Shown here one piece after another: positions 14,644 through 14,796 of a DNA stretch of 14,796 nucleotides. This DNA is from Alphaproteobacteria bacterium. GTDB lineage: Bacteria > Pseudomonadota > Alphaproteobacteria > Puniceispirillales > Marisalimonadaceae. Numbering within the stretch: the stretch's first letter is position 1; every line of letters begins with the position of its first letter. A program made the translations under genes and the position numbers. The notes below the pieces were generated by a model that worked only from the letters and a program-made list of their open reading frames with translations, searched no databases and had not been told where the DNA came from. Where the stretch lies: positions 1 through 14,796 of the forward strand of contig JADHRC010000026.1 in the NCBI GenBank assembly GCA_016777645.1. The letters run 5' to 3'.

Positions 14644-14796
14644 AGCTGAAGAAAATCTTCAATTTCAGCATTAAACGATTTTGCATCTTCACAATAGGGT
14701 GCATGACCAACATTTTGTAATTCTTTAACCTTAGCGTGCGGAATTAGCTTTTCTAACTCATCAGACCGTTCTTTTGAGACAACTACATCTTTAGAG
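14640..14796 (-). CDS. Alpha/beta hydrolase, C-terminal end only (cut by window edge)
   Basis: The last 51 codons of a minus-strand gene that enters from the right edge. The translation contains SKDVVVSKERSDEL followed by LIPHAKVKELQNVGHAPYCE and ends in IEDFLQL. This matches the end of alpha/beta-hydrolase-fold enzymes: the Asp of the SKD turn is the likely acid residue, and the His of VGHAP is the catalytic histidine. The nucleophile elbow lies outside the window, so the class (esterase, lipase, C-C hydrolase) is not determined. The TGA stop (14642-14640) shares two bases with the ATG of the MFS_3-like gene, so the two are translated from one message. Confidence 0.85.
   Translation of the reverse strand, partial: SKDVVVSKERSDELEKLIPHAKVKELQNVGHAPYCEDAKSFNAEIEDFLQL

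Noticed and set aside
1..14796. Mobile elements, prophage genes, CRISPR arrays, tRNA or riboswitch structures
   Set aside because: No transposase, integrase, phage structural gene or repeat-spacer pattern was seen, and the gaps are too short and AT-rich to hold known riboswitches or tRNAs.

Overview
The window is AT-rich and very gene-dense. Intergenic gaps never exceed 83 bases, and no tRNA, rRNA, CRISPR array, insertion sequence or long repeat is visible. Gene content and order (argD-argF-hslO, the long two-domain dCTP deaminase, RecX, a TPR protein with a C-terminal CxxGC patch) suggest a streamlined marine alphaproteobacterium of SAR11 or similar type. That placement rests on gene families and base composition only; the exact lineage is not resolved.

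Left part (1-4648, all minus strand). A short arginine operon runs argD, argF, hslO with gaps of 4-5 bases; hslO (redox chaperone Hsp33) is cut by the left edge. Upstream of it lies a second minus-strand pair, an ABC-2 exporter permease followed by a fused two-domain dCTP deaminase.

Middle (4727-9378). recX and acs (acetyl-CoA synthetase) are read on the plus strand from a 78-base divergent region. acs ends only 6 bases from the convergent end of a minus-strand group: a secreted TPR protein, then the two subunits of a family I CoA-transferase-like enzyme. The beta-like subunit appears to lack the catalytic glutamate of the family, so its reaction is uncertain.

Right part (9432-14796). A plus-strand series starts from a 53-base divergent region: a secreted DUF4864-like protein, a single-domain rhodanese, a 3-hydroxyisobutyrate-dehydrogenase-like oxidoreductase with a DUF1932 C-terminus, an OFA/monocarboxylate-like MFS carrier and an EamA/DMT carrier. 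It collides tail-to-tail, with an 8-base overlap, with a minus-strand EntS-like MFS protein. That protein is coupled by an ATGA overlap to an alpha/beta hydrolase whose C-terminus only is in the window.

Most genes are ordinary housekeeping or transport families, and I see no clear new multi-gene system. The best candidates for follow-up are the CoA-transferase-like pair with the altered active site, the secreted DUF4864-like protein, and the possible organic-acid use module formed by the oxidoreductase and its neighbouring carrier. Several genes start with TTG or GTG, each supported by an upstream Shine-Dalgarno sequence.
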